Source of the DNA: Bacillus benzoevorans
Lineage (GTDB): Bacteria > Bacillota > Bacilli > Bacillales > Cytobacillaceae
Length of the DNA stretch: 44,200 nucleotides
Direction of reading: 5' to 3'
NCBI RefSeq assembly: GCF_014207535.1
Contig: NZ_JACHGK010000026.1
Span: forward strand, 1-44,200
Part shown: positions 1-7,189 of the stretch, in pieces
How positions within the stretch are numbered: position 1 is the first letter of the stretch
Layout: every line of letters starts with the position of its first letter
Notes under the pieces: model-generated
Seen by the model: only the letters and a program-made list of their open reading frames with translations
What the model was told of the DNA's origin: nothing
Database searches by the model: none
Made by a program: the position numbers and the translations under genes

Positions 1-151
1 TCGAATCGATCGGGCATTTACGAGCAGTTTATCCGAAGGATATTACTGATCGTTAATCGCGATAAAGTGTTTGATTTGCTCATGTTTTGTTACAATAAAT
101 AAAACTTACGTTGACGTTTTTGTTTGTTTAGTTTTCAAAGAGCAATTTAAA

Positions 152-225
152 TGGAGCGGGTGATGGGAATCGAACCCACGACAACAGCTTGGAAGGCTGT
201 AGTTTTACCACTAAACTACACCCGC
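152..225 (-). tRNA. tRNA-Gly(UCC), CCA encoded
   Basis: The minus strand folds as a standard cloverleaf starting GCGGGTG, with anticodon TCC in the loop CTTCCAA, T-arm GGGTTCGATTCCC and an encoded CCA end. It is identical over 74 nt to the tRNA-Gly at 43171-43244. It is the last tRNA of the first cluster. Confidence 0.97.
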
Positions 226-247
226 ATAACGTTTTAAATTAAACTAC

Positions 248-287
248 GGCGCGCCCGGAAGAAGTCGAATCCTTGAGCTACCGGCGC
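248..287 (-). pseudogene. Gutted tRNA-Arg(ACG)-like relic
   Basis: The minus strand begins GCGCCGGTAGCTCAA, which is an acceptor stem plus the first half of a D-arm. It jumps directly to GGATTCGACTTCTTCCGGGCGCGCC, a T-arm plus the 3' acceptor strand, ending CCG rather than CCA. About 37 nt are missing: the rest of the D-arm, the whole anticodon arm and the variable region. Both ends resemble Bacillus tRNA-Arg(ACG) as I remember it. It cannot make a tRNA. The parent assignment rests on memory of the family. Confidence 0.7.
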
Positions 288-351
288 ATCTTTTTTCAGA
301 TGCAACTTTTACATAATATCAAAGTCTCAATCAAATGTCAACAACTTTTTT

Positions 352-437
<86 letters not shown>

Positions 438-456
438 ATACAATAAAAAAGTTCAA

Positions 457-541
457 TGGTGCGGGTGAAGGGAGTCGAACCCCCACGCCTTGCGGCGCCA
501 GATCCTAAGTCTGGTGCGTCTGCCAATTCCGCCACACCCGC
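457..541 (-). tRNA. tRNA-Leu(UAG), CCA encoded
   Basis: A class II tRNA starting GCGGGTGTGGCGGAATTGGC. The anticodon TAG lies in the loop CTTAGGA and the CCA end is encoded. It lies downstream of the terminator-like hairpin at 577-612, so this Leu-Leu-Gly group may need its own promoter or depend on read-through. Confidence 0.96.
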
Positions 542-576
542 TAATAATTTAATGATATTCCAGTATCTTTTCACTT

Positions 577-612
577 AAAAAAGAAAAAAAGAACTATCTT
601 CACCTTAGATAG
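577..612 (-). terminator. Intrinsic terminator inside tRNA cluster 1
   Basis: On the minus strand CTATCT, a 7-nt loop and AGATAG are followed by a T-rich run (TTCTTTTTTTCTTTTTT). The stem is short, but the U-tract is strong. It would end the Asn-Ser-Glu-Asp-Gln transcript before the two Leu and one Gly genes. Confidence 0.5.
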
Positions 613-725
613 CATCAAAATATCAACCGGAAGAACTCGTTGTTTTTCCTGCAATATTCTATTCAAAGATGTTAATCTCGGTGCTGTGTTTGAACGTTAA
701 GAATGAATTAAAGCTAAAATGAAAA

Positions 726-800
726 TGGCTGGGCTAGAAGGACTCGAACCTTCGAATGACGGAATCAAAATCCGTTGCCTTACCGCTTGGCTATAGCCCA
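726..800 (-). tRNA. tRNA-Gln(UUG), CCA encoded
   Basis: The minus strand starts TGGGCTATAGCCAAGCGG, has anticodon TTG in the loop TTTTGAT, T-arm GGTTCGAGTCC and an encoded CCA. A second, slightly diverged tRNA-Gln without CCA lies at 43323-43394. Confidence 0.96.
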
Positions 801-817
801 ATGTTTATTTAAATTAA

Positions 818-894
818 TGGCGGTCCGGACGGGACTCGAACCCGCGACCTCCTGCGTGACAGGCAGGCATTCTAACCAGCTGAACTACCGGACC
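818..894 (-). tRNA. tRNA-Asp(GUC), CCA encoded
   Basis: The minus strand starts GGTCCGGTAGTTCAGCTGG, has anticodon GTC in the loop CTGTCAC and an encoded CCA. It is identical to the tRNA-Asp at 43947-44023. Confidence 0.97.
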
Positions 895-911
895 ATTTTT
901 TTTTTTGCAAG

Positions 912-983
912 TGACCCGTACGGGATTCGAACCCGTGTTACCGCCGTGAAAGGGCGGTGTCTTAACCGCTTGACCAACGGGCC
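912..983 (-). tRNA. tRNA-Glu(UUC), no encoded CCA
   Basis: The minus strand starts GGCCCGTTGGTCAAGCGG, has anticodon TTC in the loop CTTTCAC and ends GGGTCA followed by CTT, so the CCA end must be added after transcription. Position and order (Asn-Ser-Glu) match the trnS group of B. subtilis. Confidence 0.96.
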
Positions 984-999
984 ATCATATTAAATCTAC

Positions 1000-1090
1000 T
1001 GGCGGAGAAGGAGGGATTTGAACCCTCGCGCCGCTCGCGCGACCTACACCCTTAGCAGGGGCGCCTCTTCAGCCTCTTGAGTACTTCCCC
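1000..1090 (-). tRNA. tRNA-Ser(GCU), CCA encoded
   Basis: A class II tRNA starting GGGGAAGTACTCAAGAGGC, with anticodon GCT in the loop CTGCTAA, a long variable arm and an encoded CCA. The acceptor stem has one G-U pair and is otherwise normal. Confidence 0.95.
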
Positions 1091-1094
1091 AAAT

Positions 1095-1169
1095 TGGCTC
1101 CGCAGGTAGGATTCGAACCTACGACCGTTCGGTTAACAGCCGAATGCTCTACCACTGAGCTACTGCGGA
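1095..1169 (-). tRNA. tRNA-Asn(GUU), CCA encoded
   Basis: The minus strand starts TCCGCAGTAGCTCAGTGG, has anticodon GTT in the loop CTGTTAA and an encoded CCA. It is the first intact tRNA after the cluster promoter. Its 5' 17-18 nt are repeated at 1280-1297 beyond the structured repeat. Confidence 0.97.
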
Positions 1170-1220
1170 AAATAGATTAATCTTCACTAATATATAGTGT
1201 ACAAAACAGAGTAGCAATCT

Positions 1221-1279
1221 GTGCTTCAAAAGACTCCGGCTTTTGTCGCAAGCCGCATCCTCTTCAGGACGCTGCGGCT
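1221..1279 (-). repeat. Structured tRNA-cluster repeat, copy 1
   Basis: On the + strand it runs from GTGCTTCAAAAGACTCC to GACGCTGCGGCT. It has two inverted repeats, AAAAG...CTTTT and AGCCGCA...TGCGGCT. It is one of four copies (others at 43079, 43717 and 43842). Sequence similarity to copy 2 extends about 30 nt further upstream. The function is unknown. Confidence 0.75.
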
Positions 1280-1297
1280 CACTGAGCTACTGCGGAA
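1280..1297 (-). pseudogene. 5' fragment of tRNA-Asn
   Basis: On the minus strand this is TTCCGCAGTAGCTCAGTG, a copy of the tRNA-Asn acceptor strand and start of the D-arm. It is immediately followed by the structured repeat instead of the rest of a tRNA. The same arrangement recurs at 43139-43155. Confidence 0.8.
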
Positions 1298-1353
1298 TAA
1301 TTAACGCTGTCAAACGGCTGCAAAATAAGGTTGTCACCGTGTCGACTCTTTAT

Positions 1354-1382
1354 ATTATATGGACGGCAAACTAGAAAGTCAA
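1354..1382 (-). promoter_or_regulatory. Sigma-A type promoter for tRNA cluster 1
   Basis: Read on the minus strand: TTGACT (1377-1382), a 17-nt spacer and TATAAT (1354-1359). It is a near-consensus promoter about 60 nt upstream of the tRNA-Asn 5' fragment, so the primary transcript would include the fragment and structured repeat before the first real tRNA. Confidence 0.8.
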
Positions 1383-1537
1383 GCATAAATCACAATAAAT
1401 TTTACTCTTCAATTATATGCTTTTTACAAAGACAAATTGTGCGATATAGGTTTAATGAAGACGGTGGGAATATTCTATTCCAGTTATAGCAGAGAGAATT
1501 TGTTCAATAAATGAAAGTATATCTTCAGACATGTTTT

Positions 1538-1999
1538 TTATTCACCTGCAAGAGCTAATTTCCCCCGGCATCTTCCACATACATATTTTTTTGTATCGAG
1601 CTTTCGTTTCCTCTTATAAACCTGGCTGCATTCTGTACATAGGTAGGTCAACGACCTTTGGATTCTCCTTTTTTCCATAGTTTCAGGCAGCGTCGAACAA
1701 TAGCGGGGTGCTCCAACCTTATGCAGCAGCCATTTAAAGTCCTGATCACCATGTTTATAGCCGTGCCCTTCTAAATGAAGATGATAGTGGCACAGCTCAT
1801 GCTTAATAATTCCAATTAATTCCTCCCTCCCCAGCTGTTCCAAGTATTTTTTATTCATCTCGATATTATGGCTTTTAAGCAGATAGCGCCCGCCGGTCGT
1901 TCTTAGCCGCGGATTAAAGATGGCTTGATGGCGGAATGGTTTTTCAAAAAATGTATTTGATATCTCCTCAACAAGCCTTTGTAATTCATCATTATCCAT
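1538..1999 (-). CDS. sprT: SprT-like zinc metalloprotease domain protein
   Basis: A 153-residue SprT-like protein (B. subtilis YdcK). The HExxH zinc motif is seen as HELCH near residue 65, followed by a C-terminal zinc ribbon built from two Cys-x2-Cys pairs (CTEC and CGRC). The family is annotated as a putative zinc metalloprotease; its substrate in bacilli is not established. I chose the internal ATG that gives the start MDNDELQRL because this matches the family. An upstream extension in the same frame adds 25 Cys-rich residues with no family support. A GAGGG ribosome site lies 5' of the chosen start. Its place between tex/cmpA and a tRNA cluster matches B. subtilis. Confidence 0.9.
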   Translation of the reverse strand: MDNDELQRLVEEISNTFFEKPFRHQAIFNPRLRTTGGRYLLKSHNIEMNKKYLEQLGREELIGIIKHELCHYHLHLEGHGYKHGDQDFKWLLHKVGAPRYCSTLPETMEKRRIQRSLTYLCTECSQVYKRKRKLDTKKYVCGRCRGKLALAGE

Positions 2000-2117
2000 A
2001 TCTTTTTTAACCCTCTTTTCACAACAAAACGAACAAGACAGCCTATAACAGCATAGACTATTGTTACTTGACAAAGATTTCAGTTTATGGTTTTCAACGA
2101 AAAAGGAGGTTTTTCGT

Positions 2118-2228
2118 GTGCCAAACTGGCTGCAAAAGCAAATAAGAAGAGCTTTTTATGAAAAAAATCGTTATCAGGTTAAATTATTAAATCAATGCTG
2201 GTTTTTTTACCGGAAAAACCTTTTTTAA
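2118..2228 (+). CDS. cmpA: Cortex morphogenetic protein CmpA
   Basis: A 36-codon gene on the plus strand with a GTG start 7 nt after a strong AAAGGAGGT site, ending in TAA. The product begins MPNWLQKQIRRAFYEK and ends with QCWFFYRKNLF, closely matching the small sporulation protein CmpA as I recall it from B. subtilis. CmpA acts as an adaptor in quality control of spore coat and cortex assembly by promoting ClpXP degradation of SpoIVA. It sits in the same place as in B. subtilis, between tex and sprT, facing away from both. It is easily missed by gene callers because of its size and GTG start. Confidence 0.88.
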   Translation: MPNWLQKQIRRAFYEKNRYQVKLLNQCWFFYRKNLF

Positions 2229-2232
2229 TAAA

Positions 2233-2263
2233 GCGTCCCACTATCAATCTGACAATAGGACGC
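2233..2263. terminator. Possible terminator hairpin between cmpA and tex
   Basis: GCGTCC-CACTAT and ATAG-GACGC can pair around a short loop, between the ends of two convergent genes. The T-runs on both sides are weak, so this may be a bidirectional terminator of modest strength. Confidence 0.4.
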
Positions 2264-2295
2264 ATCGCTTAAACTTTTATTTTTGGAAATAAGGC

Positions 2296-4476
2296 CTATG
2301 CCTCTGATGGCGGCAGCATGGTCAGCGCCACTCTTCCCTTTTTCATATCAATAGAGTCAACCCAAACCGTTACCACATCGCCTACAGAAACAATATCCAG
2401 CGGGTGCTTTACGAATTTATTGCTTAATTTTGAAATATGAACAAGACCATCCTGTTTAACACCAATATCAACAAATGCGCCAAAATCCACCACATTGCGC
2501 ACCGTCCCCTGCAGTTCCATCCCTGCCTTTAGATCCTCCAGCTTCAGAACATCCTTTTTCAGCAGTGGTGCCGCCAGTTCATCACGCGGATCCCTCTCAG
2601 GCTTCATTAACGCTTCAATAATATCCTTCAGTGTGAGCTCCCCGATATTCAACTCACTAGCTGTACTGTTAATATCGACTGTTGCCAATGCCTTTTTAAG
2701 CTCATCTGTACCGAGAGCTGACGATGTATAGCCAAGTGATTGAAGCAGGCTTTTAACTGCATCATAGTTTTCCGGATGGATGCCAGTTCGATCCAGTGGT
2801 TCCTTGCCATCAATAACCCGTAAGAAACCGATCGCCTGTTCATAGGTTTTGGCACCTAAGCGGGGAATCTTCTTCAATTGAGCCCTGGTTGTGAATTTTC
2901 CTTCCTCTTCCCTTTTTTTCACAATATTGTTTGCGACTGTTTTTGACAGTCCCGAAACATATTGCAAAAGAGATGGTGACGCTGTGTTAACATTCACTCC
3001 CACCTGGTTTACCGCCGTTTCCACAACAAATGTTAAAGATTCAGAAAGTCTTTTTTGTGCAACGTCGTGCTGGTATTGACCGACACCTACTGATTTTGGA
3101 TCAATTTTAACTAGTTCAGCTAACGGATCCTGCAGTCGGCGGGCAATGGACACAGCACTTCTTTCTTCAACATGGAAATCAGGAAATTCTTCTCTTGCTA
3201 TATCAGAAGCTGAATAGACACTGGCTCCTGCTTCGTTCACAATGATGTAAAAAATTTCTTGCGGCATTTCTTTTAATACATCGGCAACAAATTGCTCCGT
3301 TTCTCTGGATGCTGTTCCGTTTCCGATGGCCACCATTTCAACGTTGTATTTCTTCAATATCTCCTTGATCTTTTCCTGGGCATCTTTCGCTTTTGAAACA
3401 GGAGGATGAGGATAAATCACGCCAATCGTTAATACTTTACCCGTTTCATCCACAACCGCTAATTTGCATCCGGTGCGGTAAGCCGGGTCTACTCCAAGCA
3501 CCATTTTTCCTTTTAATGGCGGCTGCAGCAAGAGATTGCGCAGGTTTTCTGAGAAAATGTGGATGGCCTGCTCTTCTGCCTTTTCTGTCAGTTCATTATG
3601 TATTTCCCGCTCAATAGAAGGCTGGATGAGCCGCTTATACCCGTCTTCTACTGCTTCAGAAACAACGCCGGCAGAAATCGATTTCAGGTTCTTTATCCAC
3701 TTTTTATTTAAATACTTGAGGATAAATTCCACATCCGCCTTTATTGCCACACGCAAAATTTCTTCCTTTACACCGCGGTTTAATGCTAAGATCCGGTGCG
3801 GAACAATTTTGCTGACGGGCTCTTCATAAGCATAATACATTTCATAAACTTTTTTCTCATCTTTTTCAGCATCTTTGACAGCCGATTCGATGATTCCCTT
3901 TCTGCTGGTTTCTCTGCGGATCCACTTTCTGCCATCCGCTTCATCGGAAACCATTTCTGCTATTATATCCTTCGCCCCGGCAATAACCTCCTCAACAGAA
4001 GTAACTCCTTTTTCCTCTGAAAGGTATTTATCAGCTTCGTCCTCCAATGAGCCTGATACAGGGAACGTTAACAGCCACTCGGCAAAAGGCTCAAGACCCT
4101 TTTCCTTTGCAATCGTCGCTTTTGTACGTCGCTTTTGTTTGTATGGACGGTAGAGATCCTCTACTTCCTGTAATTTAGCAGCTTTTATGATGTTTTGTTC
4201 TAAATCTGGAGTCAGCTTTCCCTGTTCATCAATCAGGCGAATGACCTCCTTCTTGCGCTGTTCTAGATTTTGTATGTATTGCCATCTCTCCATAATGTCG
4301 CGAATTTGCACTTCATCTAAGGCGCCCGTTTGCTCTTTACGGTAGCGTGCAATAAATGGAACGGTATTTCCGTCATCAAGCATCGAAATGACGTTTTTTA
4401 CCTGCTTCACTGATAGAGATTGTTCAGATGCAATTAATTTATATAATGATTCTTGTTTTTCCAGCACTTTTTCCAA
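2296..4476 (-). CDS. tex: Tex family RNA-binding transcription accessory protein
   Basis: A 726-residue Tex protein (B. subtilis YdcI, about 719). Visible in order: an N-terminal helical HTH-like region with GNTVPFIARYRKE, a YqgF-like RNase H fold starting KMVLGVDPAYRTGCKLAVVD near residue 325, helix-hairpin-helix segments, and a C-terminal S1 RNA-binding domain beginning near GMELQGTVRNVVDFGAFVDIG. Tex proteins bind nucleic acid and affect transcription; the precise role is still uncertain. I chose a TTG start because ATTGGAGG lies 7 nt upstream. The longer ATG frame adds 29 residues unlike the family. In B. subtilis the sigB operon separates it from ndoA; here only a terminator does. Confidence 0.93.
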   Translation of the reverse strand: MEKVLEKQESLYKLIASEQSLSVKQVKNVISMLDDGNTVPFIARYRKEQTGALDEVQIRDIMERWQYIQNLEQRKKEVIRLIDEQGKLTPDLEQNIIKAAKLQEVEDLYRPYKQKRRTKATIAKEKGLEPFAEWLLTFPVSGSLEDEADKYLSEEKGVTSVEEVIAGAKDIIAEMVSDEADGRKWIRRETSRKGIIESAVKDAEKDEKKVYEMYYAYEEPVSKIVPHRILALNRGVKEEILRVAIKADVEFILKYLNKKWIKNLKSISAGVVSEAVEDGYKRLIQPSIEREIHNELTEKAEEQAIHIFSENLRNLLLQPPLKGKMVLGVDPAYRTGCKLAVVDETGKVLTIGVIYPHPPVSKAKDAQEKIKEILKKYNVEMVAIGNGTASRETEQFVADVLKEMPQEIFYIIVNEAGASVYSASDIAREEFPDFHVEERSAVSIARRLQDPLAELVKIDPKSVGVGQYQHDVAQKRLSESLTFVVETAVNQVGVNVNTASPSLLQYVSGLSKTVANNIVKKREEEGKFTTRAQLKKIPRLGAKTYEQAIGFLRVIDGKEPLDRTGIHPENYDAVKSLLQSLGYTSSALGTDELKKALATVDINSTASELNIGELTLKDIIEALMKPERDPRDELAAPLLKKDVLKLEDLKAGMELQGTVRNVVDFGAFVDIGVKQDGLVHISKLSNKFVKHPLDIVSVGDVVTVWVDSIDMKKGRVALTMLPPSEA

Positions 4477-4584
4477 TCTAAATCCTCCAATGATTAGTCT
4501 AAAGTTTATTTTACCAAATTGCAGATAGTATTTCACAACGCTGGCTTTTCTAATGATAGACAAATTTCGCGCAGTCTCTTCTGT

Positions 4585-4624
4585 AAAAAAAACGAATGCC
4601 TCTACACAAAGTATAGAGGCATTC
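4585..4624 (-). terminator. Strong terminator after ndoA
   Basis: An 11-bp perfect stem, GAATGCCTCTA / TAGAGGCATTC, with a 9-nt loop, followed on the minus strand by a run of eight T. It ends the ndoAI-ndoA transcript and isolates tex. Confidence 0.92.
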
Positions 4625-4632
4625 AGGGATTA

Positions 4633-4983
4633 TTAAAATTCAATAAGACCTAGGCTGATTTGCAGGGCTTCGTCGACTTTCTCCATCATTTCTTCATCGA
4701 GATGAGTGATTTTATCGGTTAAGCGTTGCTTATCAATTGTACGTATTTGTTCTAAAAGAATTACCGAGTCTCGCTCAAAACCATAACGTTGCGCATCAAT
4801 TTCAACATGAGTAGGCAGCTTTGCTTTTTGGATTTGTGCTGTAATCGCTGCAATTATTACTGTGGGACTAAACCGATTCCCAATGTCGTTCTGAATGACG
4901 AGTACAGGGCGCACCCCGCCTTGTTCTGAGCCAACAACTGGGGATAGATCCGCAAAATAAACGTCTCCACGTTTGACAATCAA
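4633..4983 (-). CDS. ndoA: EndoA/NdoA (MazF-type) mRNA interferase toxin
   Basis: A 116-residue PemK/MazF family endoribonuclease, the same length as B. subtilis NdoA. It begins MIVKRGDVYFADLSPVVGSEQ and contains the typical RPVLVIQND strand and the basic cleft segment. NdoA cleaves mRNA at UACAU and is held inactive by the antitoxin NdoAI. The gene starts 4 nt after ndoAI, so they are co-transcribed and probably translationally coupled. A strong terminator follows. No sign of truncation. Confidence 0.95.
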   Translation of the reverse strand: MIVKRGDVYFADLSPVVGSEQGGVRPVLVIQNDIGNRFSPTVIIAAITAQIQKAKLPTHVEIDAQRYGFERDSVILLEQIRTIDKQRLTDKITHLDEEMMEKVDEALQISLGLIEF

Positions 4984-4987
4984 AGGA

Positions 4988-5269
4988 TTATCCTCCGCTT
5001 ACTAGACGTTCAACTGTATGTTCTGCCTCATATTCAGCTTGAAATGCTTCAGATGCAATCGTCAAATTTATTTTGGCCATTTCCATATAGCCCCGTCGCA
5101 TGGATTCTAGAATTTGTCTTTTCTTCCGTTCACGCAAATACATTTTTGTTGCCTGATAAATACATTCGCTGCGATTAACGTTCTCTTGTTTAGCAAAACC
5201 GTCTAATTCACTCAAAAGATGTTGCGGTAATGTTATCATAATCTCTGTTGGAACACTGGACTCAGACAC
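4988..5269 (-). CDS. ndoAI: Antitoxin EndoAI/NdoAI (MazE role)
   Basis: About 94 residues, ribbon-helix-helix type antitoxin to NdoA. The N-terminal part (TEIMITLPQHLLSELDGFA) fits an RHH DNA-binding fold. The C-terminal toxin-binding tail RRGYMEMAKINL and VERLVSGG is nearly identical to B. subtilis as I recall it. I chose a GTG start (VSESS...) because GGAGGTG lies 7-8 nt upstream; the longer ATG frame adds 28 residues without family support. The middle segment (ERKKRQILES) is more diverged. First gene of the pair, directly downstream of the intergenic repeat at 5446-5639. Confidence 0.92.
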   Translation of the reverse strand: MSESSVPTEIMITLPQHLLSELDGFAKQENVNRSECIYQATKMYLRERKKRQILESMRRGYMEMAKINLTIASEAFQAEYEAEHTVERLVSGG

Positions 5270-5445
5270 AAAATACACCTCCACCATCACTACACACCAA
5301 TTCACTCTACCTTTTTCCATGATACCATTATTTTTGTCTAGTGCAAAGAGCATTTCTCATTCTTCAGTATTATAGTCCACAAAAATATCCTTTTATGCAT
5401 CTGCAAGGTTAATTTACCAAAAAATTATCGGCATAATCATGATTA

Positions 5446-5536
5446 ATCAAATTCGCTCCGCCGAATTTGCGCCCGGATTTTTATCGAGCTTGCTCGATAA
5501 ATTTCCTTTAAAAAATCCGAGGCATCCGCCGGAGGC
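5446..5536 (-). repeat. Structured intergenic repeat family A, copy 1
   Basis: From ATCAAATTCGCTCCGCC to CCGGAGGC. It contains the inverted repeats AAATTCG/CGAATTT and TTATCGAGC/GCTCGATAA. Copies 2 and 3 lie at 8244 and 11802. The second stem is TTTTCGAGC/GCTCGAAAA in those copies, so both arms changed together. The function is unknown. Confidence 0.8.
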
Positions 5537-5639
5537 TTAACTTCATTCAGCTAGGATCCGAACCCCCATAGAATTAGAGTACTGGTTTGATAAAATCCCT
5601 TTACTTTAGAAGTAGAGGACTTCTGCTGAATGAAGTTAA
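5537..5639. repeat. Inverted-repeat-bounded element B, copy 1
   Basis: Flanked by perfect 15-bp inverted repeats (TTAACTTCATTCAGC and its complement), with about 73 nt between. A second copy lies at 8334-8433 with the same ends and a diverged middle. It is joined directly to repeat A in both places. It resembles a small non-autonomous palindromic element; no target duplication is visible. Confidence 0.75.
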
Positions 5640-5657
5640 CACTGTTTACATTCAGGT

Positions 5658-6815
5658 TTAGGGCATAGACAGTCCGTTTACCGTTTCGCTAACCGTTCCG
5701 TCTTGGATGTAGACACGGGGCACCCTGCCCGTTATCATGCAGGTCACTTCATAATTTATCGTATCCAATTTTTGCGCAATTTCATTGACTGAAATAAATT
5801 CTTTTCCCTGCCCGCCAATAAGGGTAACAACCGTTCCGGCCGGATAAAACTTATCGAGTTTAACCATTGTCTGATCCATACAGATTCTTCCAATAATCGG
5901 CATCCTTTTTCCATCGATCAGCACCTCCTGGCCCGAAAGCTTCCGAATCCAGCCATCGGCATAACCAATTGGGAGAGTGGCAATCCATTCATCCCCCTGT
6001 GCCTCATATGTGGCGCCATAGCTCACTTTATCTCCTGAATGAAGCTGTTTTACATGAACGATCTTCGTTATCAGTGAAAAAGCCTCTTTTAACGGATAAG
6101 GCAGTTCCGGTTCGATTTCAGGTGAAGGACTTAATCCGTACATAGAAATCCCCAACCGGACCCCATTAAAATGATTTTCCGGGAAGCGAAGTGAAGAAGC
6201 TGAATTACTGCAATGAATAAGCGGGGGCTTCTGCTGCAGACTGTCCAGCATTTCTTTAAAAATCGCACTCTGCTGCTGATAATAGGTCTGATCGATTTCA
6301 TCCGCTGTAGCAAAATGAGTAAAGATCCCCTCAAAAATCAGCATTGGATTTTCCTGAATCATTTGTTCGACTTCCTGCAGTTCCCTTTTCGTTCTGACAC
6401 CAAGACGTCCCATCCCTGTATCAACTTTTATATGAACACGAACCGGATCCGTTAATGTTACTTGTTCTTTTACATACTGAAGCCAGTCCGGTTGGAAAAC
6501 AGTCAAGGTAATATCATATTGTGCCGCTGCCGTAATATCTTCCGGCCTGCTCACACCGAGAACAAGAATTGGAGTGCTTATTCCTTTTTTTCGTAAAAGA
6601 ATGGCTTCGTCAATTAATGCCACAGCTAAATAAGAGGCACCCGCGCGGATGGCTGACTGAGCTGTCTGAACATCGCCGTGGCCATATCCATTGGCTTTGA
6701 CAACAGCGAACAGCGTCACATTCTCCGGTAATCGTTGTTTTAATGATTGTACATTATAAGAAATATGATCCAAATTAATTTCGGCCCATGTATCCCGATA
6801 AAATGGCTGATCCAT
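5658..6815 (-). CDS. alr: Alanine racemase
   Basis: A 385-residue, PLP-dependent alanine racemase (B. subtilis Alr is about 389), making D-alanine for peptidoglycan in the cytoplasm. The PLP lysine is in AVVKANGYGHG (Lys40), followed by the TIM-barrel domain (HIKVDTGMGRLG, HCSNSAS). The C-terminal beta domain carries the catalytic tyrosine in VSYGATYEA and the substrate segment GRICMDQTMV. It starts with ATG 12 nt after a TCCTTAAG-complement weak site. It sits between ydcC and ndoAI as in B. subtilis. D-Ala made here feeds Ddl and then MurF, both encoded about 10 kb away. Confidence 0.97.
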   Translation of the reverse strand: MDQPFYRDTWAEINLDHISYNVQSLKQRLPENVTLFAVVKANGYGHGDVQTAQSAIRAGASYLAVALIDEAILLRKKGISTPILVLGVSRPEDITAAAQYDITLTVFQPDWLQYVKEQVTLTDPVRVHIKVDTGMGRLGVRTKRELQEVEQMIQENPMLIFEGIFTHFATADEIDQTYYQQQSAIFKEMLDSLQQKPPLIHCSNSASSLRFPENHFNGVRLGISMYGLSPSPEIEPELPYPLKEAFSLITKIVHVKQLHSGDKVSYGATYEAQGDEWIATLPIGYADGWIRKLSGQEVLIDGKRMPIIGRICMDQTMVKLDKFYPAGTVVTLIGGQGKEFISVNEIAQKLDTINYEVTCMITGRVPRVYIQDGTVSETVNGLSMP

Positions 6816-6910
6816 TTAACTCTAACACTCCTTAAGATGACAACTCCTGATTCTACTTACTTAGTAGATTATCTGACTCTTCCTTTAGCTTGTCAATTGT
6901 GTCTATAAAG

Positions 6911-6930
6911 AAAACTCGCCGATTGGCGAG
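6911..6930 (-). terminator. Terminator-like hairpin upstream of alr
   Basis: On the minus strand CTCGCC-AATC-GGCGAG is followed by TTTTCTTT. It could end transcription from ydcC before alr. Confidence 0.55.
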
Positions 6931-6975
6931 CCTGAAAGGCGAAGACAGAGGCGTAGTCGCGCAGAGCCCGATTGA

Positions 6976-7072
6976 CTTTTCTAAGAGCTGAAGCTCTAAG
7001 AAAAGCCTTATTGCACTTATACTGATTTCCTAGAAATTGCAGCTACGTCGAAATACTTCTTCGCTGCAATTT
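6976..7072. repeat. Two nested hairpins in ydcC-alr gap
   Basis: The first is CTTTTCTAAGAGCT / AGCTCTAAGAAAAG with a 2-nt loop and one mismatch (6976-7005). The second is a perfect 10-bp stem, AAATTGCAGC / GCTGCAATTT (7034-7043 and 7063-7072). Together with the flanking terminator hairpins they fill most of the gap between ydcC and alr. This may be a degenerate palindromic repeat; I see no second copy in the window. Confidence 0.55.
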
Positions 7073-7089
7073 TATACTTTCCTATCAGT

Positions 7090-7125
7090 GCAAGAAAAAC
7101 AGGCCCCATTCTTGCGAGCCTGTTT
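7090..7125 (-). terminator. Terminator after ydcC
   Basis: On the minus strand AAACAGGC, a 13-nt loop and GCCTGTTT are followed by TTTCTTG. It is the first hairpin after the ydcC stop codon and the most likely end of its transcript. Confidence 0.65.
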
Positions 7126-7189
7126 CGATGTCCAATTCGTTCATTTTGGTAAAACTCGTATCATCTTCAAATGCGTCAGCGGGCGTTTT

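Noticed and set aside
1..151. Possible further tRNA or gene at the left edge
   Set aside because: No cloverleaf, frame or hairpin of note could be recognised in these AT-rich bases.
775..993. 72-codon frame on the plus strand
   Set aside because: It runs antisense through the Gln, Asp and Glu tRNA genes, which fully explain the sequence.
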